From Lomentospora prolificans (taxonomy: Eukaryota > Ascomycota > Sordariomycetes > Microascales > Microascaceae), in NCBI GenBank assembly GCA_029532625.1, contig JARFXM010000011.1, positions 4,291,501 to 4,355,500 of the forward strand: a stretch of 64,000 nucleotides of DNA, written 5' to 3'. Below, one piece after another: positions 51,019 through 61,695 of the stretch (position 1 is its first letter; the number at the start of each line of letters is the position of its first letter). The notes beneath the pieces are model-generated. The model saw only the letters and a list, made by a program, of their open reading frames with translations, ran no database searches and had not been told where the DNA came from. Made by a program: the position numbers and the translations under genes.

Positions 51019-52452
51019 TTAGATTCTGCCCCCAAGGTACCGGATATTCTCCCTGACTGCCTCGGTCAATTCTCCCTTGCCCGTGTAGACGTGGGCCACC
51101 GTCTGGGGCCATGCGGCCGGATGTGGGACTGGAATGTCGACGGCGTCCCCTTCCTGGATGTACCCTGAGAGTAGGAGGGCGGCAAGCACCGGGAGATACG
51201 ACCTGGCATACTCTAGGTCTAAAATAGGTTAACATGTGATTCCCAAAGTATGAGCGCCATGGTGAGTTTATAGGTTTCATGCTTCAATTTCATGGCAATA
51301 TTTTTTTTTTTTTTGGCTAGGTCAGGAAAAGAGGGAGAATCTCTATAAATGGTAGATAATCCAAGAGACTAAGACGAAAAAGTTCGAAGGGGAAGACCAA
51401 GGTATGAAAAGAAGGGAAAGGGGAGGCTTACGGATGGGCACCAGACCGTTAGAGTTGCGGGGAGGGAGTTTGACTTCAGAACTAGTGGTCGCCAGGCCAC
51501 GCCTCATACTTGGAGGCGATGGGGAGGGAGGTCCATATCTTGCGCTTGTCGAGCGTCGTCTCTCGCGGCCGATGAATGGCGTGGTGAAAGCCACGACTGG
51601 GCTAAAAGGCCGAGTCGCGAGGTCGGCGATCGAGAATCGCCGCTGTGGCGTCCCCGGAGAGACGGCTGTGCTGGAGATCGGCTCTGGGATGGTGGCGCGC
51701 AATTCCCCTAGGTTAAACTCGCGCTGGATGACAAAGGGCTTACGATCATCACAGGGGCGAATTCTAGCTCGAACGACAATTCTATCGCCGAATTCTGGCA
51801 TGTTGACCGCTGACGGGCTTCCTTCTCGTTTCATTTCCCCGATGGGGGAGAGATCGGAGGGCGTTGGTGTTGAGTTTCTTCGGAGGGCGACGCCTTGAAC
51901 CAGCACATCAGCAAATTCTAGGCTTTCTAAATAGGCGGATCCCAATTCTCTGAGGTGGTTCTGGAGCTGAGCCAGCGCAGGATGGATTGATACCGCATTA
52001 TCTAGTAGATCAGTCACTGGGACAGATTGCCTTCTATCAGTCCGTAGTAGAGACCACTGATTCTCAGTCGCTCTGGGCTGTCTATGGTCCGGCACCTCGA
52101 GCCTAGGATATCTCCTTGTCTTCGCACTCTTACGCGGCGGCTGGCACATAAGAGGAGACATTGAGTTTGTAAAGCGTGGGCACGGAACAACGGGACGCCA
52201 TACACCGGAGGAGTTTCCATAATGCCAGTCCTCATTGTCGTTGTATTCTCGCTCAAAAATGGCTTGGGCAGGCGGTGCCAGCCGCATTTGACCCCGCGAA
52301 GGATGCGCTTGGTCCTTGTTAAAAGTGGTTTTCGGAGAAGGAGTGCATGGAGAGGGTGATGCCGGTGCTTGTCGTTTTGAGAAGCTAAAGTCGGAGCTCC
52401 AGCCGAGACGGCGCTTGGGGCAAAGTCGCGAGGCTGTGGGAGTAGAATCCAT
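51019..52452 (-). CDS. Hypothetical protein with a BTB/POZ-like C-terminal segment
   Basis: Proposed exons on the minus strand are 52452-51432 and 51218-51019, giving 406 residues. The intron of 213 bp (GTAAGC..TTTTAG) contains a T14 run. ATG 52452 is the first in frame (MDSTPTASRLCPKRR). The N-terminal two thirds are rich in Pro, Ser and Arg and look disordered, with a helical patch around LLDNAVSIHPALAQLQNHLR. Across the splice the reading becomes LVPIHLEYARSYLPVLAALL, followed by IPVPHPAAWPQTVAHVYTGK and ENIRYLGGRI. That resembles the end of a fungal BTB/POZ-like domain: a proline-rich loop, a YTG turn and a short helix. The coherence of the joined sequence supports the intron. The partner and role are unknown. 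It is divergent from GWT1, whose start lies 949 bases away. Confidence 0.72.
51301..51314. repeat. T14 run inside the BTB-like gene intron
   Basis: Fourteen consecutive T on the plus strand (A on the transcribed sense). It lies within the proposed 213-bp intron. Confidence 0.8.
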
Positions 52453-53401
52453 GCTTGCAAAAGCCGGCTTCGACTCGTGGGCCACAGTGAAGACGGCGGT
52501 ACGCGACACTACAAGAGGGTAGTTTGGGGTATGGCACAAGATCTGGTTGGACTGAATGCTATTAAGAAGACATAGATTCGGAACGAAAGGCGGTTGGTGT
52601 AGAAAGCAATCACCAGAAGAAGTACCAAATTGAGAAGGGAACTCCAGACGTGAATGACAACCCCCATCATCATCTAGGAAGTCAAAGACCCTCTATCCTA
52701 TATAAAGGAATTATAGCGGATGGCTCCCCTCTGGTGTAAAAGATGACAACTATTTCCGCCTCTATCTGTTTCTATTTGCTGGCGCGGACAAAGGGCTCCG
52801 AGAAGACGCATCCAACCTCTAACAAAGAAAACACGCAGCTTTCATTCTCAGTCTCTCTCTCTGTTGTTGGTAATGTTTAAGATTTCGGATGATTGGGAAA
52901 AAAAAAAAGAAAAGGCAATGTCATTCGCGTCACCCAGGAAAGCTCATGGCCGTAGCTTTATCAAGGTCGCCTCAAGGGAAAATCTCTCTCATTGAGAGAG
53001 TTTGAAGCTGAGATGAGGTTGAAAAAGGTACAAAGTACTTGTGCAAGTCGAAGGCAGTGCCGTGTGGATCTTATGAGCTCTGATTGGCTAGCTGCCCAGA
53101 GCTCTCCCCAGCAAGGACAACTGCATCACACCTTCCCTGCGAAACACGGTAGCTTGATCTCGGCCTTTGTATCTGTCAACCCCTCCGAAACCCGACCTAC
53201 AAAGACCTGTTCTGTCGTTGCGCGCCTAAATATACGACGAATATAGCATGATACAAAGCCCATAGCTGTACTAGCTCTGATAGGCTTACAAGACAGTCTT
53301 GGGGAGGAATAGGAGAGCTGCGACACGTCGCTTCTAGGTCTCGACCCGAATAGGCAATATAGCACATCGACATCCCGACAGAACACTTAACGCCCCGCGT
53401 A
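52453..53401. promoter_or_regulatory. Divergent promoter region of the BTB-like gene and GWT1
   Basis: 949 bases separate the two start codons. A TATATAAAG sequence near 52698-52707 could serve as a TATA element; an A-rich run lies near 52900. No specific factor-binding site can be claimed. Confidence 0.45.
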
Positions 53402-54984
53402 ATGCCTGAATCTACGATGGATTACAAGAAACTCAAGGAGGACTTCGTGTCCGGCTTAACCGGCGGTCCAGTCAGCGAGATCACCGCCGTGACGGCTGTA
53501 GGACCGGTAAGTCGGGAGTTCAGGAGAGCAGCTTCCGCCCGTGCCTAGTTGCGCAACCGTTTTTGGCCCCGGAATGCTGATAGCGCTTTTTCACCCTCCA
53601 GGTCGCCATCTTCCTTTGGTCTGTGCTACAAGCTCGCCAGTCCTTCTTTAAGCCCTACAGCGTTCTTGGCTTTATCGTCGATTACCTGATCAATATCGCA
53701 ACCATCGTCCTGTCGACAACCCTTTACTCCAACCAACCCACACTTCTCATCGTCCTACTCATTGCCCCCGCTCTCCTAGCGTGGGTACTCCCCGGTTCCC
53801 CGACGCCAAAGAAGAAACCCCTTGTGCCACCTGCGGGCAAGGTTCAAAATGCTACGGGGGCCCTCAGCGTACTCTCGATCAAGCCCTTCCTCACCTCGTA
53901 CCGAGGCTCTATGATGGCCATGACCTGTACCGCTATCCTTGCGGTGGACTTTAGGCTCTTTCCTAGGAGGTTCGCGAAGGTCGAGACCTGGGGAACCTCT
54001 TTGATGGACCTTGGCGTCGGCTCCTTTGTATACTCTGCAGGTGTAGTAGCTGCCCGCCCAGTCCTTAAAGAGCGAGCCGCTGGCCGCGCCACGCCACTCG
54101 CCCAACGATTAATGCAGTCCATGCGACACTCCTTCCCGCTCCTTGTATTGGGAGTCATCCGCACTCTTAGTGTCAAGGGCCTCGACTACGCCGAGCACGT
54201 TACCGAGTACGGGGTGCATTGGAATTTCTTCTTCACTCTTGGTTTCCTCCCACCCTTCGTCGCCGTCTTTCAGTCCGCCCTCAAGATCGTTCCCTCGTAT
54301 GCAACCCTCGCGGTACTCCTTTCAGTCGTGTACCAGCTTGCCCTTGAGAACACCCCGCTTAAGGCCTTCGTACTCACGGCGCCCAGAACCAACCTGCTCT
54401 CCATGAATAGGGAGGGCATCTTTAGCTTCTTTGGCTACCTGTCAATCTTCCTCGCTGGCCAGGATGCGGGGATGTATATTCTGCCTCGTAGTATCAACCC
54501 TCGCAGCGGCGCCTCTAAGGGCTCTCAGAGAACTACGCTTCTCTTAACCATGGCTGTTTGGTCCATGATCTGGGCCGCCCTCTACTTCTTCGCCACGGAC
54601 TACAGCTTTGGCTTCGGCCTCTCCGTCTCCCGCCGCCTTGCGAACCTCCCCTATGTCCTCTGGGTCGCTGCCTTCAACTCAACGCAGATTCTCATATGTT
54701 GCCTCATCGATACCGTATTCTTCCCCGCGTTTTACAACGCCAGCGACGCCAGATCTGAAACCGAGGCGTACTTCAACGCCACAAGCAGGATTCTGAGGGC
54801 GTTTAATAGGAATGGACTCGCTGTGTTCTTGTTGGCGAACTTGCTAACGGGACTCGTCAATATGACGGTGCCCACGCTGGATACCACACCCCTCCAGACT
54901 GTGGGCATCCTCGTCGTATACACGAGTGTCTTGAGCGCGGTAGCTGTTGGCTTAGATGCGTACAATATTTCTGTTAAGCTTTAA
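53402..54984 (+). CDS. GWT1: GPI-anchored wall transfer protein 1 (inositol acyltransferase, PIG-W)
   Basis: Proposed exons are 53402-53506 and 53602-54984, giving 495 residues; yeast Gwt1 has 490. The intron is 95 bp, GTAAGT..TCCAG, in phase 0. The start is MPESTMDYKKLKEDFVSGLT, and about a dozen membrane segments span the rest. Family landmarks are readable: FVSGLTGGPVSEI at the N-terminus, the conserved VDFRLFPRRFAKVETWGTSL block, MDLGVGSFVYSAG, and LDYAEHVTEYGVHWNFFFTL. Gwt1 adds an acyl chain, normally palmitoyl, to the inositol of GlcN-phosphatidylinositol in the endoplasmic reticulum. This is an early step in making GPI anchors for cell-wall and surface proteins, and the enzyme is the target of the antifungal manogepix. 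No truncation or missing block is apparent. Confidence 0.95.
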
Positions 54985-56622
54985 ATGCTGGGAAGAATTC
55001 TTGGGGATTTATTTTCGCGATTGCAGCGTTTCACTGCGTATGCCTGGAGTTAGGGCCAGATTTTCTACGCCGTCCTGTACTTTGAGTTAAGGATACAAAG
55101 CAGTTTTAGAGGTCTTGGAAGCATCGCCCCGTAGATATAGGGCAAGAGGAACTGGCGTCGTCTATACCCAGCAGAGAGGACCGGGCTCTATGACAATATG
55201 GGCAGTCTACTGTTTTTGTATACGGATTGGTTTTGTTGGACTAGCTATCTAATCCGTCGTGACCCAGTCCGGCGCTATACGTACGTAATATATCTAGAGC
55301 GAATATCTTGTCTGTTCCATGCCACGTAACAAAGAGTGCGTTTCTCTCTCAAACACCATGTTCCCATCATGGTTCGATGTGAGTCTGCTCTAGGGCCAAA
55401 GGTCAGCCGGCATAATGACATATCCTATTACTTTACCCGCTGTTAGAGGAAAAACTGAAAGAGACAAGTGGCAAAATAGCGCCAGGTAGTCTTCGCGAGG
55501 GTGGTCGGACAAGTCCGAGCATGAAAGGAGAAGACGCTAGTATGTGAAAACAGCAAATCATTTCACCCGGGCCGGGGCGCCCACGAGAGACGGACGAGAC
55601 ATCAGACGAAATCAGCGATCTGCAAATAGGTCGGGATGTCGGAAGATGGAATTACCTTGGGCTTTCAGCAAAGGGGATCACGATACAAGTATAATCTATG
55701 CGGCCATACACTTTGGCATGAAATTCCTGGCGGTGCAGACGGAGGGCATGACTTGATTGCATGTCGTAGTCGGTAACCACGGCGTTGTAGGGGTAAGACT
55801 GCGATCGCGAGATGGATATCCTCGTTTGTGATGGTCACCGTGAGGCGGCCCCGTCATTACTAGACACGCTCTTTCTCACTTCTGGGCATTACATGCGGCA
55901 CGGATGATCCCCATCCTCAAGGATCAGGTAAGCTCTGGAAACAAGAGCCAAGCCCAGCGCGGGCACGACTACTCTTTGATATAACTTGTTTGCCGAATTC
56001 TCCGCCTTCGGCCTTTCCTTTCTCATCCAAGCTTCTTATGCCCGTGATGGAGATGTGGGGTTGAGATATGCGGCGGCCAAGTCCCGCCGCAAAATTCCCA
56101 GCTCGACTCCAGTTTCAGTCTCGGCGTTTTTGTTATTTTGGTAAGCTGGGGTTGCATTGAGAAGCTCGAGAAAGATCAATTGATGGTAAGGTGGTCAGTT
56201 CAAAGGCTGCAGCTCATTCCCTGGGGCGATTCGCCACGGAATGATCACCCAAGGGTCGTCCTTTTCGAGAGCGGTCATCCTCCATACACCGAAGGAAGGG
56301 AACACCTTGTCTGGTAGTACTCACTGAAAGGGAAGGAATGGTTTAGTGCATCCGTTTAATGCAGCTAGCAGGCACAAGGTGTCTGGGAACTTTTAGTGCC
56401 TCATAGGCTGATCCCTGCATGAATACTTGAGGGGACAATCTCCGCCATCAATGCTAATAGTTGCACGGTCATACACCATGATCCTGGTGCGCATGCCGGT
56501 TCGACAGCTACTTGAGTAATGGAACTTAAAAGCATCAGCGACAACGATAGGCGAATTACATTTCCAAGCACGATGGGTTGGGCTCGCCGGGCGAGTTTAG
56601 AACAGTAGACCAGACCTCCAAC

Positions 56623-56654
56623 CTCTCTCTCTCTCTCTCTCAAAAAAAAAAAAA
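56623..56654. repeat. CT microsatellite followed by A13
   Basis: Nineteen bases of alternating C and T (56623-56641) abut thirteen A (56642-56654). Confidence 0.85.
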
Positions 56655-58905
56655 TGATGCGTACGATATAAGGGGTTATCGGGAATTCTACCTACCCGAA
56701 CTTTTCTCTGTTTTGGCATGAAATGACTTTTGCCTGCGTCTCAAGCAAGGGCCGCGTGCGCGGGGTGATAACAACGGAGCTGATCTGCTTCGATCGACTC
56801 TGCGCTGCGCTGATGCGAGCATTATCTTCAGGGCTCCCCGTCCCAGGCACGGATCAGTGCATGAGTGGGAGATCGGATCGGGTGGTATCTCGGACCACAT
56901 GAGGCGAGAAAAATATGAAGAACGAAAAGAAAGAAAAGACCCATCATGTTTGGGGTGGGCAAATTGCCCAGGTGATCAAGTGAGTGTACACGTCGCGCTC
57001 GCGATTCTGGCTGGCTGGCTGGCTGAGGAAGCAAAAAAGCAAAGGTGGGAAGGGAAACAAACATGTAATATGCATGTGAAAGTAGAACAGGGAAGCAGCT
57101 GGTGGTGGTCGGAAAAGTAAAGAGTATTAGCAGAAAAATGAAATACGTCTGCGCAAGCCGGCCGAGAGGAGATGATGGTTTGAGTAAATTGGATCGCGCA
57201 TGTCCACGTCAATGCAGTGAGGGACAGGAACCAACGAGCAAAATGTTATGATGACCGCATAATAGGGCTCTGTGGTTCGAAAGTGGTGGTAAACACAGGT
57301 CGCGCTGGGCCCGATTTGAAAGTTCTGTTTATGCCTCAAGAAAGAGCTTCCTTTGGGTGGCCCACTCTGATTGCCCATCACCAACCAGACTCCAAGTCCT
57401 GCATCGTATACACTGGGGCAGATAGCCTCTTCTGGTAATATGTCATATGTCGTTGTCTTAGGGGCTTGGGATAACACAAGAAACAAACAACGATGAGCGG
57501 CCAATGGAAACCGGCTCACTCTCAGTCGCGCTCTATTAGTTATTTCGATGCGGGTTTAATGGCCTCCATACTGTGTTCGAGACATGGTTACATAATTAGC
57601 CCACGAGAGGCGGCCATCAATACCATTGTGATAGGCTGTTGGACCTCTCGTGCATTGAGGGGCAAAGTGGTGCAATCGAAGAACGACGGCACTCGTGCCG
57701 GTGGATGATATTAATAGCGGGAGTGTCTCTTATTCTCGAAGGATTGAGAGATGGCTTGATCGTCATGAATCCTAGTCGAACAGTGAGGTAATACCGCGAA
57801 TCCCCAGCCTATATATCTCGAACCTGATATTATTGGTCCCGCTGTCCTATCTCGCTTCCTTGCCACCCCTAAGCTTTGGATATTTGGGATGAAAGGGAAC
57901 TAGACCAGGAATTTGGTGTGGGGGAGGTAGCCAGGCGTAGAGAGTAAAATGAGACTATATCCCCAACGTCGTGGACGTTGGAATAAAACTCACAGTGCCA
58001 TGCTAGAACCATCCCCTATCAAGACTCTCTGGGGAGGCGCTCCGGGTTGGCTTGTCGTGTGACATTAAGGCCCTATACCCTTTATCAGCGCCCACACAAG
58101 TGTCGCCTCTGAAGCTGGGGATCACGGATCAAGGCTAAAGACTTTTTCGGCCTGCCTTAAGCCGTCTGTGCTACGCCCTGGCGAACCGAACATGTTTGAG
58201 CAGGTTCGTCGGAGGATGACCAGCCCTGGCAACTTAACGCCTAGGCACTGTTTACAATGTACTTTCTCTGAGCCCGTCAGACGGTTCTGGTCTGAGAGAG
58301 GTAAACCTGATCTGACACAGATGTCCGCCTGTCAGTCAGTTAAGAATGTTTCGCCCAAAGCTATCCATGGACTGCACGTTTGACTCAAGCCGAGGGCCAT
58401 TTAGGACACAAGTGTCTTCGCAAAGGAGGGGCCGCATCCGCCCCAGGTTTGAGACCTTGTCTTGTTGGAGATTCGATCACTATAGCCAGTGACTTTGTAA
58501 CACTAGAGAAGCTGGTCGATGCCGCGCAGCGAAGCCATCCTTCCGACTTCGAAATTGGTCGAAAAAGCGAGGTTAGGGACCTTGGCAACTACGGAGTCCA
58601 ATTGTCAATGGTTCCAGAGTCGACTAATACCTTGATCCTTTAGTCGACATCACCCGTGCTGTTCATATTTGAGTACGTGCATCGAAGGTGCAGGTCTACC
58701 TTTAAGACCGGACTATACATGGCATCGCAAGCAACCTCTGTGGTTTATGGTTTTATATTAGCCGCCGTAACCCCGTCGATAGAGCAGGGGAGGCTCCAGA
58801 GCAGACCGAAAAGGCAGAGTGCGAATGATAAAACGGGCAAAACTGTCTCTGACGAGGCCCATGGCTAAAATCATTGTTTCGTAGATCTAGCAGGATGGCA
58901 GAGAA

Positions 58906-58940
58906 ACGAAAAGACAAGAAAGAACGAAAGACAAGAAAGA
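58906..58940. repeat. Two-copy purine-rich tandem repeat
   Basis: Units of 18 and 17 bases (58906-58923 and 58924-58940) differ by one A in the ACGAAA(A)GACAAGAAAGA pattern. Confidence 0.75.
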
Positions 58941-59482
58941 TCTATCAATAGCTAGGCTTTGGCCACAAAGTTCGAGACACTCGAGATACATCCCCAGATT
59001 CTAGTGATGCGTCGGATGATAACGGTCCTCGCACGACGTAATTGGATACTCGCCAAGAAGCTCGTCATAGGGCAAAAGACGGGATGGCTTAGAACAGGGG
59101 CGCAACCCTTGAGACTTAAAAGTAGCGAGAACTTACAGAGTAGGCGCGCCGGATCGGAAGACGTAACAAGCCTCCGCCATCGATGGCCAAAAGGTTCCGT
59201 GAGGCAATGGATAGGGTTCACGATAATAGCACTTGGAATCAGGTTGAACTACTCCATACTTCTGTGGTGTTGTTATCCCTGGCACTGTGCCTTTACTGCA
59301 AGCCAAAGCCAAGATTCAGGCAACCTTGGTTCAGGTCAGGTACCATCTACAAGTCCATGCACATGCATGGAAAAGGGTGGGAAGAGGGAAACACCTGTCA
59401 GGGACCGCCCTCCCTGCTCCTTCCCCTTGCTCCCATGCCCGCGACTTCATAAGAGGCGCCTGATAGATGACGAGCTTGTTAT

Positions 59483-59506
59483 AGCTCCAGCTCCAGCTCC
59501 AGCTAC
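59483..59506. repeat. AGCTCC hexamer repeat
   Basis: Three exact AGCTCC units are followed by a variant, AGCTAC. Confidence 0.8.
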
Positions 59507-60096
59507 ACCTCCAACTACAGCAAGTACCGGCGCCTTGGACAGTCGCCAAAGTTCTCAAAGCTGGCTCAAGTTTTGTTTTGGTTAACCCGCCCCACGCTCT
59601 GCTGTGTTTGGTCGACACTGGCGTGATGCACTATCCTAGCTAACGACCTGCGATGCACGCATATGTAAAGATGAAGAACTATGGGGCCTTATATTCCGTA
59701 ATCTCGCGTGCAATGTTATCGTGGATGGAGTTAGGGGCGAGCGCTTATCCTCGAAGTTGGACGCTTGCCGCTCTCTGCCAGTTACATATCTTGTGCAAAC
59801 GGCCTATCGAACATCGTCACTCAGCTAAATCCGCAATAATTTCACCCGCCAAAACGATGGCTAATATTAACAAGATGCCTAATGCCACAGGAAAAAATAC
59901 AGGAATTAAAGGACGAGCCACACGAGCTCCTTTTGTGTCTTAGCCCCGGAGACTGCCTCCATGGTTCCCTTGCTCCTATTGTGCATGGCTGTCGGTACCC
60001 CCGAAGGCTACACAGGCAAATGAGAGGAGTACAAAATACTCCCCGATGCGACCATTTCTGACATGATATATTTGTACTAGGTACCTGATTAATCCC

Positions 60097-60486
60097 TCAC
60101 CCGGCCATGCGTTCCCATCCGACCCTTCTTTCTTGGTATGAGACAGGACAGGGGACCCTGAAGTATGGGCGTTCCAAGAGGTACAAGGTACAGTCATGCC
60201 CCCAAGGCAGGGCCAAGGCTCTGGCACCGGAAGTATCAGCAACCAATATGCGTACGAAGAAAGTCTCTGGAATATCGATAGAGGGCCCACCGTGTCGCAG
60301 CGGGCAGCACCCTTTTATCCCATCCCCGAAGAAGTCAAATCTCGTTTCCCGCTCCAGTGCCACCTCGCCGACGGCGTCTGCAATTTCACCAAGCACAGTC
60401 GTTCCAAGGCCGAGAGCAACTAACAGGGCTGTCGGTGTCTGTCCAAGTGTACCATATGCCCAATGCGCAAGAGAGGACCCTCGTAC
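60097..60486 (-). other. Coding-like open frame, unresolved
   Basis: The minus-strand frame is open for 129 codons, beginning after a TAG that could itself be a splice acceptor (GAGTAG). It reads AHWAYGTLGQTPTALLVALG, then LGTTVLGEIADAVGEVALER and DFFGDGIKGCCP. That is a hydrophobic stretch followed by an acidic helix, with a more protein-like composition than its surroundings. No ATG opens it and the last third is unconvincing. I cannot name a family. The opposite strand carries a 248-codon ATG frame (60107-60853) over the same DNA, so at most one of the two is real. Confidence 0.25.
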
Positions 60487-61695
60487 CTACTCTCCAATTG
60501 GATGTTTTTGGGCAATCGTCACTGGCTGGGACGTTCTCAGTCCTGCCCATTTCCGCTCCTTCCTCTTTCCTGTCCTTTCTTCCTCTGATTCCCTCTCCTA
60601 TAATCTCCAGCTCCGCTCAGCGTCCAAGCCTGTAATCCCCTTCCTTTTCCCATCGAATTCCTTCTGGTGGAGAATTGGAATCCGCCGACGTCTTTTGCGC
60701 CTCTTCTCTGAATTTTCCTCCCTATTCGAATCGCGTCGAGCGAGGTATCTTGGATCGCCCATCAGCAAGCCAGCATCTCCTCACGCCTGCACCGCCGAAC
60801 GCGACTATCCTCTACGCATCCTTATGCAGAAGCAAAAACCTGGCCACCATTAACCTATCACCTTCCGCCATTTCACACCGCCAACAACACGACACCATCC
60901 GCGACGCCATTCGCCATCTTCCCAGACCCTTAACGCCCAGCCACAGTCGACTGAATCGCCAAGACTGCAGCTCCAGCTTGGGGGACCAGACACCGTGGGC
61001 CAGACGCGAAAGGAATTTTCGAGTCGATCTATATCCGGTCTCGAACGAGCTTTCCATTGCATCCCATTCTGGCCTTCCCCAGACCTGGAACGTGCAGCAA
61101 GCGTCATTTCAAACCTTTCTCGCCCAAACTCGTGCAGCACGACCGCCAGCTTTGCCAGAAATCCCCGACAGGCTTGACCTCCGAGTTTCCCCAGTGCCGA
61201 ACTCGCGAGGTGTCAGCGTGGACTCATCGCAGCCAAAGAAATCGACCGCACCATGGTATAGTCTATACACGCTGATTGGTATGGTTTTTTCTCCTTAGCC
61301 CCCTTCCTCTCATGGCCTTTCTCATCAAGCGTTGCTATTTGTTTTCTTCAATTAACAGCCACAAAGGATAAACTGACTCGGGCCACTCGTCAAATTCATA
61401 GCATCAAGATTACGCAGCCGAGCATTAATTTCCCTCTATCCTCGTTGCCCGACCACGCTTGCCCTTCCACCGGCCTAAACCTGTAGCACAGGTTCATCGC
61501 AGCCCGAGGCTCCTCCTTTCTTTTTTCAACACTTCTCTTTTGCTTTCTTTCCAGAGCCTGTAGGGACGAAGATCGCACAATTTGGCTACGGGATCGAATC
61601 TATTAGCCCAACAGCTGTCACGCCAGCCCCGTAAGATTATTATCCACGTCCTGGGAGTCGATCGGGTCAAACCCAAGGGAGCAGTAATTTCTAAG
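60487..61695 (+). promoter_or_regulatory. 5' flank and probable long leader of the KIN4 gene
   Basis: C/T-rich sequence on the coding strand extends from about 60540 to the start codon, consistent with a long fungal 5' leader that may contain introns. A 207-codon frame (60675-61298) without ATG is taken to be composition, not a gene. Confidence 0.4.

Larger units (their letters stand above)
54985..60096. other. Sparse region between GWT1 and KIN4
   Basis: About 5.1 kb. The first few hundred bases are the GWT1 3' region. The rest has short frames only; the longest (58959-59585, plus) starts with TTG and carries no motif. Simple repeats lie at 56623-56654, 58906-58940 and 59483-59506. Confidence 0.45.

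Noticed and set aside
58959..59585. Plus-strand 208-codon ORF
   Set aside because: It begins with TTG; the composition changes along its length and part of it is the AGCTCC repeat; no domain.
60675..61298. 207-codon plus-strand ORF before KIN4
   Set aside because: No ATG start, Ser/Pro-rich from a C/T-rich leader; more likely 5' leader sequence.
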